DNA from: Antennarius striatus
Taxonomy: Eukaryota > Chordata > Actinopteri > Lophiiformes > Antennariidae
Assembly: GCF_040054535.1 (NCBI RefSeq)
Contig: NC_090782.1
Location: 25,037,501-25,101,500, forward strand
DNA: 64,000 bases
Direction: 5' to 3'
Positions 58,936-64,000 of the stretch are shown in pieces. The notes beneath the pieces were generated by a model. That model was not told the origin of the DNA, did not search any database, and was given only the letters and a program-made list of their open reading frames with translations. Made by a program: the position numbers and the translations under genes. Each line of letters begins with the position of its first letter. Positions within the stretch are counted from its first letter, which is position 1.

Positions 58936-59378
58936 CTTTTGGGCGGCCATGGGAGCATGGCCGTGGTGGGAGCAGGAGGACGTGGCGAGGTTAGAAGTCC
59001 AGTGGTTGAGGTGGGACCATTGAGCTTCGCAGTTCTTGGAGTGGGCTCGGGAGAAGTGGCAGGGGTGGAAGGAGAGGAAGCACAGGAGGGGGGAGCATCG
59101 GTCCGCAGGGCCAGGAGAGGCCTGGGACGAGGACCTGGGAGTGGTGGGGGAGCTGAACTGATTGAAAAAGCTGTATGGATGACTGTATGATGGCACAGAA
59201 GAAGAAAGGAAGCAGGACCCCAGCCAATAGGTAAAGGCTCTATTCCCCATCCTACATTTGTATATACTAGGACCCACCAGTAGACCAGTATGTTAAGTGT
59301 GTAATGCTCCAGATGGATTAAACCTGTTTTATGTGTGTGTTAAACGACAGATACTGGTCAAAGATGATACCTAGGTTC

Positions 59379-60144
59379 CTAGGCAGTGGTTTTGGCCTCA
59401 AACATGATGCCATCCAAGGCAATTACATCACCGGGCACTACATCCCTAACAGTTTTTGGGCCGAGCAAAATTACCTCAGTTGTACCAGAATTTAGATGGA
59501 AAAAGTAATTGGTCATCCAATCTTTGATCTCTTTGATACATGCCTGTAATTTGCAGATTATTTGCATGTATAAGATAAACAATATTGGACCAAGAACTGA
59601 GCCTTGAGGAACTCCATCGCTAACTGTAATGGACTGGGAGGTGTCGTTATTAACGTTAACGAACTGGGAACAGTCAGTTAAATAGGATTTAAACCACATC
59701 ATTGCTGATCCCTTAAAAGCAATTGTTTTGTGCGGTCGTGCCAAAAGAATATTGTGGTCAATTGTGTCAAAAGCCTCACTGAGGTCCAGGAGAACCAAAA
59801 TAGAAACAAATCCTCTGTCTGAGGCAGTTAAAGGTCGTTGCTAACCTTGACAAGTGCCGTTTCCGTACTATGATGTTCCCCAAAAACTCAAATAAGCTGT
59901 TGGATTTAAGGAAATCACATAACTGATTAGCGACTATTTTCTCCAAGATCTTCGATAAAAATGGGAGATTTGATATGGGTCGATCATTATTTAGAAAAGC
60001 AGGGTCCAGGTTAGGTTTTTTGATAAGTGGCTTGATTCTAGCTACTTTAAAGGACTGTGGTACATATCCAGTTGAAAATGCTTCGCTCAGTACGACACTG
60101 TTGGCTCTGACATACACAAACTTCGTAGCATCGTAAGCCTTCAT
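59379..60144 (-). mobile_element. L2-like LINE reverse transcriptase fragment
   Basis: Minus-strand translation gives SFKVARIKPLIKKPNLDPAF and NLPFLSKILEKIVANQL (60144-59800). After a frameshift it gives LDLSEAFDTIDHNILLARPH and VPQGSVLGPILFILYM (59800-59560), then KEIKDWMTNYFFHLNSGTTE. A deletion joins the palm domain to a downstream part, losing the YADD box. It lies within the block that interrupts the duplicated Ly6 flank. Confidence 0.78.
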
Positions 60145-60817
60145 AACTTGTTCGACACCCCCTGTTTCACAGCTTGATCAGTCTTTATTACACCAATTTC
60201 CATGATTAGCAGCCTGATTTTCACTGACGAGCTCCACCAGATAGACCCCCCGGCCCTCCCACATTGAAAAAGGAAATTGACGTTGATCGATGCCATTGAC
60301 AGCCACTGAGTTAATAAAGCTTCAAATATGAAAATTGCTTAAAAAGACAAAACAAATGATAAACTACACACTACATTAATGCTATTCTTTGTTCTTGATG
60401 TGAAAACACATCAAGACATTTAATTATTACCATAAAATACATCAATATATGTACCACGGACCATTCAGGAATGTTGTGTTTCATGTTTTTGTAGAGTTTT
60501 TACAGTTCATGTGAATAAAAAAAAAAAAACTAACTTAAAAAAATGTGAAAATCACCCCTTTGGAGTCATGTTGTTTCACCACACGTTGACGTTAGGTTGG
60601 AGTTTGATCAAGTCAAGCAAAACAAAATGTTCGGATGTGAAATGGAATGTTGTGGTTGTAAAGGCGTTCCTTTTTCATTGGTTGAAAAAGGAACGCCTCC
60701 AGCGTTCAGGTATTAATCTGTTAATTAGTTAGTTAGTCATTAGTTTGTCATCAACACCCAGACATTAAAGTACAGGACAGATCAAGTATCTCAATCTCCA
60801 GTAGTTTCCTCTTCATC

Positions 60818-62473
60818 ATGATGAAGCTGATCCTTTCTCTGACTCTCGCCTGGACTCTCTCCGGCTCAGGTAACTGCAACTCATCTTTGAAGCCTGATTC
60901 ATTCACCAGTATTGATCAGTTAATTATCAGTTATCTGTATGCGTCAGCTGTTTGCCAGTAATGTTCTCTTTGCTGTAGTTGGAGCTCTTCAGTGTCTATC
61001 CTGCAATAGTGCATCGTGTCCCATCACACAAACTTGTTCTCCAAATATGACATGTGTAACACTGACCATTATCGGTAAGTGTTTCTTCATCAGAACTCTT
61101 CTGTGAATTCAGCATGTTTGTCTTCTTTCCACCAGCAGTATCTAACTCTCTTTTGGTTTTTTAGAGACAATAGGTATGAACACAGCAGTGACAAATTTAA
61201 AGGGATGTACAACGTCCAACCTTTGTCCAAGCCCAGGGATTCAGCAGTTTTCATTCAACAGTGGTGCTATCCGTTTTGACAGATTTCATGATTGCTGCGA
61301 CACAAACAACTGTAACTCTGGAGATTTTGCTGGTGAGTATGGATGAATAGAAATAATTTATTCTCATCAGTGTTCTATGTTCCTCAGATAAAAGACTTTC
61401 TGTTCTGTTCCAGTTGCTATGATTCAAACAATGAACAACCTTGTATGTTGTCTTGATCCTTTTTGCACTGGACAACTCCAGTGTAGGGGAATACAGGACC
61501 ACTGCTTTCAAAGATTGGGTGAGACTTTATGAGAACATTAGTTGTAAATGTAGATTCTTATGCACTCATCTCCCATTTTTATATAAGATCCTGCTGTGTT
61601 CACATTAGTGTCTGAAGTGATTCTTTTCTAGACTGTCTTTACCAGCATCCTTTAACTTGGTGGCAAATGTATTAACATAAAAATCAACCCAACACACCAC
61701 CTGGCTCGTTGTAGAACAAATTTTTATTCCATAGACTGCATTGTCTAATTATTCATGTGTGTTTTATGTTTACGTGTTCCTGGGAATATAATTATGAGTC
61801 ATTACTGTTTGAGATCAACAGTAGCTTGTCCAGTGACACTGATTTTTCACTTTCAGTACCCACTTCACTCTTTGGCTGCACCTCTGGCAACTTGTGTCCT
61901 CCTGGCATGTCTGTCATGTTGACCGGTAATACAACCTGTTGTAACTCCAGTCTGTGTAATGGGACTCCAATCATTTTTCTTCCAAACATGACAAGTACAA
62001 ACGTGACGGGTCCAAACATGACGAGTACAAACATGACGAGTACAAACATGACGAGTCCTAACATGACGAGTTCAAACATGACGGCTCAAAACATGACGAG
62101 TTCAAACATGACGGCTCAAAACATGACGAGTCCAAACATGACGAGTACAAACATGACGAGTCCTAACATGACGAGTACAAACATGACGAGTCCAAACACG
62201 ACGAGTTCAAACACGACGGCTCCAAACATGACGGCTCCAAACATGACGGCTCAAAACATGACGAGTCCAAACATGACGAGTTCAAACATGACGAGTCCAA
62301 ACATGACAAGTCCAAACATGACGAGTCTAAACATGACGGCTACAAACATGACGGCTACAAACATGACGGCTACAAACATGACGGCTACAAACACGACGAC
62401 TCCTTCCAGCAATGCTTGCTCCATCAGTCTGGGTTTGATCCCTCTGCTACTGGGACTCTTTCATCTCTTCTAG
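60818..62473 (+). CDS. Ly6/uPAR (LU) family surface protein with N-glycosylation-repeat stalk
   Basis: Five exons: 60818-60869, 60979-61074, 61165-61332, 61414-61518, 61857-62473. All are GT-AG, phase 1 and in frame, giving 345 residues. Exon 1 encodes a signal peptide (MMKLILSLTLAWTLSGS). Exons 2-3 form one LU three-finger domain, starting LQCLSCN and closing with the family CCDTNNCN motif. Exon 4 plus the start of exon 5 form a second LU domain closing with CCNSSLCNG. Then come 28 pentapeptides of type N-M-T-x-x (61985-62404), every one a sequon, and a hydrophobic C-terminus (ISLGLIPLLLGLFHLF) typical of a GPI-anchor signal. The layout resembles two-domain fish PLAUR/Ly6-like proteins; ligand and role are unknown. 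An ancestral or duplicated copy lies at 52787-53404. The second domain has an irregular start (LVCCLDPFC), so its disulphide pattern may deviate or an exon may be missing. Confidence 0.85.
61985..62404 (+). repeat. 15-bp coding minisatellite, 28 units, encoding N-glycosylation sequons
   Basis: The unit is close to AACATGACGAGTCCA and is repeated in register 28 times inside the last exon of the Ly6/uPAR gene. Because the unit is a multiple of three, copy-number changes keep frame. Each unit gives Asn-(Met/Val/Thr)-Thr plus two residues drawn from Ser, Thr, Pro, Ala, Gln, Gly and Leu. The X position of the sequon is never Pro, so all 28 are acceptable sequons by the N-X-S/T rule. Variation is concentrated in the two spacer codons while the sequon codons are kept, which suggests selection on the sequon or recent homogenisation. 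Confidence 0.95.
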
Positions 62474-63119
62474 AACCAGTAGGAACCTCACCAGCAGGTC
62501 CTCATGTGTATCCACTATTATCACACTTTAACAATAATCAGTCAGGGAATGTTTGTGTGTTTCTAATGATGTATTTACAACCAGCCAGCATTCAGAACAT
62601 ACATCGCTCTGCCAAGGTCACCACCTCAAAACCTGCAGAACCAGAAGATGTGTTTTAAACTCCATCAGAGAAAATGTTTGAATACTTCATTAGCATTCGA
62701 TTATCACCGTGACGATGTGGCTTGAATGGATTCTGATTGATGCTACATGATGAATGTTTGAAATTTGTGCCGAGACTTTTGAATCATGTTTATCTGCAGT
62801 AGTGTGTGAGTTATCACATAAAATATGATTTTAATCCAGATGTAACTTTTTACTCTTTGCAAATATGTGAAATCTATTTGAATATCTGACTCTGAATGAT
62901 CTCAGATAGATATAGGTGGTGGAGTGATATATTCTCCTGTCTCTGGTGCTGTACTGAAACCTAATACATGTTGATCCTCTCCAAAGTGTTTTGTCTCATT
63001 ATTCTGTTATATTGTGATGTTGTTAATAACGTCCTGTCCCTCTGTGGACTCTAGATTATTAATCTAATGTAAATGTTTTAAACAGTGTTTCTTTGCTGTT
63101 TTTATTGAAGTAGTTTTTT
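62474..63119. other. 3' flank of the Ly6/uPAR gene
   Basis: AT-rich sequence with no open frame of note and no canonical AATAAA close to the stop codon. It ends at the Tc1 element. Confidence 0.5.
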
Positions 63120-64000
63120 GCATATTCATCACTCGCAAAAGTTTCAGATCATCAAACCAATGTTAATATCACACAGAGACAACTCAAGGAAATGCAAAAT
63201 GCAGTTTGTAAATGATAATTCAATTGATTAAGATACAAAAAAAAATCCCAACCTATCTGGTTGAATGTGAAAAACTAATTGCCCCCTGAACCTAGTCGCA
63301 TATTGTGCCACCTTTTGAGGCAATAACTGATATCAAGTGTTTCTGATAATTGGTGTTAAGTCTTCTTTGCACTCTTCTTATTTTAGGGTTTTCTAGCATG
63401 AACTGCCCGTTTGAGGTCACACCACAGCATCTCAATTGGATTTAAATCTGGACTTGGACTTGGCCACCCTAACACCTTCATTTTGTTGGGTTTTTTTGAG
63501 CCATTCAGAGGTGGACTTGCTGGTGTGTTTCTGATAGTTTCTTGCTGCATGATCCAAGAGCGCCTGATCATCAAGATGCTTTTTGGCAAATACGAGACAT
63601 GCCTTTGTGTTCTTTTGTGACAGCAGTGGTTTTCGCCTGGGAACTCTCCCATGGATGCCATTTTTGGCCAGTGTCTTTCCTAGAGTGGAGCCGCGAACAC
63701 TGACCTTAACTGAGGCCAGCAAGGTCTGCACTTCTTTGGATCGTTTTCTAGGTTCTTGTGTGACCTTCAAGATGAGTTGTCGTCGCACTGTTGGAGTAAT
63801 CTTCGTTGGTCGACCGCTCCTGGGATGGTTTGCCACTGCTCCCAGTTTTCTCCATTTGTGGATAATGGCTCTGACACTGGGTCGCTGGAGCCTCACAGCT
63901 TTGGAAATGGCTCTGTAACCTTTTCCAGACTGATAGATTTCGATCATTTTTTTTCTCATTTCTTCTTGAATTTCTTTGGATCGTGGCATGATGCGTTTGT
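63120..64000 (-). mobile_element. Tc1-like DNA transposon, internally deleted, continues beyond right edge
   Basis: The minus strand starts at ATG 63989 with a Tc1 transposase N-terminus: paired-like HTH (IYQSGKGYRAISKAVRLQRP), linker and second HTH (RSGRPTKITPTVRRQL). After KKHLDDQALLDHAA the catalytic middle is missing. The C-terminal SPDLNPIEMLWCDLKRAVH follows in another frame near 63440. The non-coding end near 63145-63300 (TTTCAGATCATCAAACCAAT, ACTAATTGCCCCCTGAACCT) matches the inverted-repeat region of fish Tc1 elements. The loss of the first two acidic residues of the DDE triad makes it inactive. Confidence 0.88.

Overview
The window looks like a piece of a teleost fish genome, most likely a percomorph. 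Genes are split into many short GT-AG exons with compact introns, long (CA)n/(GT)n runs are frequent, and the transposon mix is fish-like (Tc1, hAT, Tigger-type MITEs, L2- and Tx1-like LINEs, a tRNA-derived SINE). The products match vertebrate families. No bacterial-style operon or RNA gene was found.

Layout. Positions 1-22223 (minus strand) hold the 3' truncated tensin-3 gene (tns3), with 25 coding exons encoding PTP, C2, SH2 and most of the PTB domain. Positions 22.2-26.5 kb are intergenic and carry a 30-bp minisatellite. Positions 26950-33679 (plus) hold a complete 16-exon PHLPP phosphatase gene (phlpp2). It is tail-to-tail with marveld3 (minus, 34687-36851, three exons), an arrangement I recall from human chromosome 16q22. 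Next come the mitochondrial UPF0598 gene (C8orf82 homologue, 38362-39769, plus) and nicotinate phosphoribosyltransferase (naprt, 41426-46048, plus, 13 exons). Their human homologues both lie in 8q24.3. All exon junctions listed for these genes keep the reading frame across every splice.

From 46 kb to the right edge the window is repeat-rich. It contains fragments of several LINE families, a tRNA-derived SINE and a decayed endogenous retrovirus. It also contains a Tigger MITE split by a TTAA-flanked element, an internally deleted Tc1 transposon, and a duplicated Ly6/uPAR locus. One Ly6 copy (52.8-53.4 kb) is a pseudogene cut off by the retroviral remnant. The other (60.8-62.5 kb) is intact. 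It encodes a secreted, probably GPI-anchored protein with two three-finger (LU) domains, followed by a stalk of 28 pentapeptides that each carry an N-glycosylation sequon (N-M/V/T-T). A 15-bp coding minisatellite encodes the stalk, which is the most unusual feature of the window.

The genes do not form one pathway. Tensin-3 (focal adhesion), PHLPP2 (Akt/PKC dephosphorylation), MARVELD3 (tight junction), the C8orf82 homologue (probably mitochondrial) and NAPRT (NAD synthesis) are independent housekeeping or signalling genes. The Ly6 cluster is a fast-evolving surface-protein locus.
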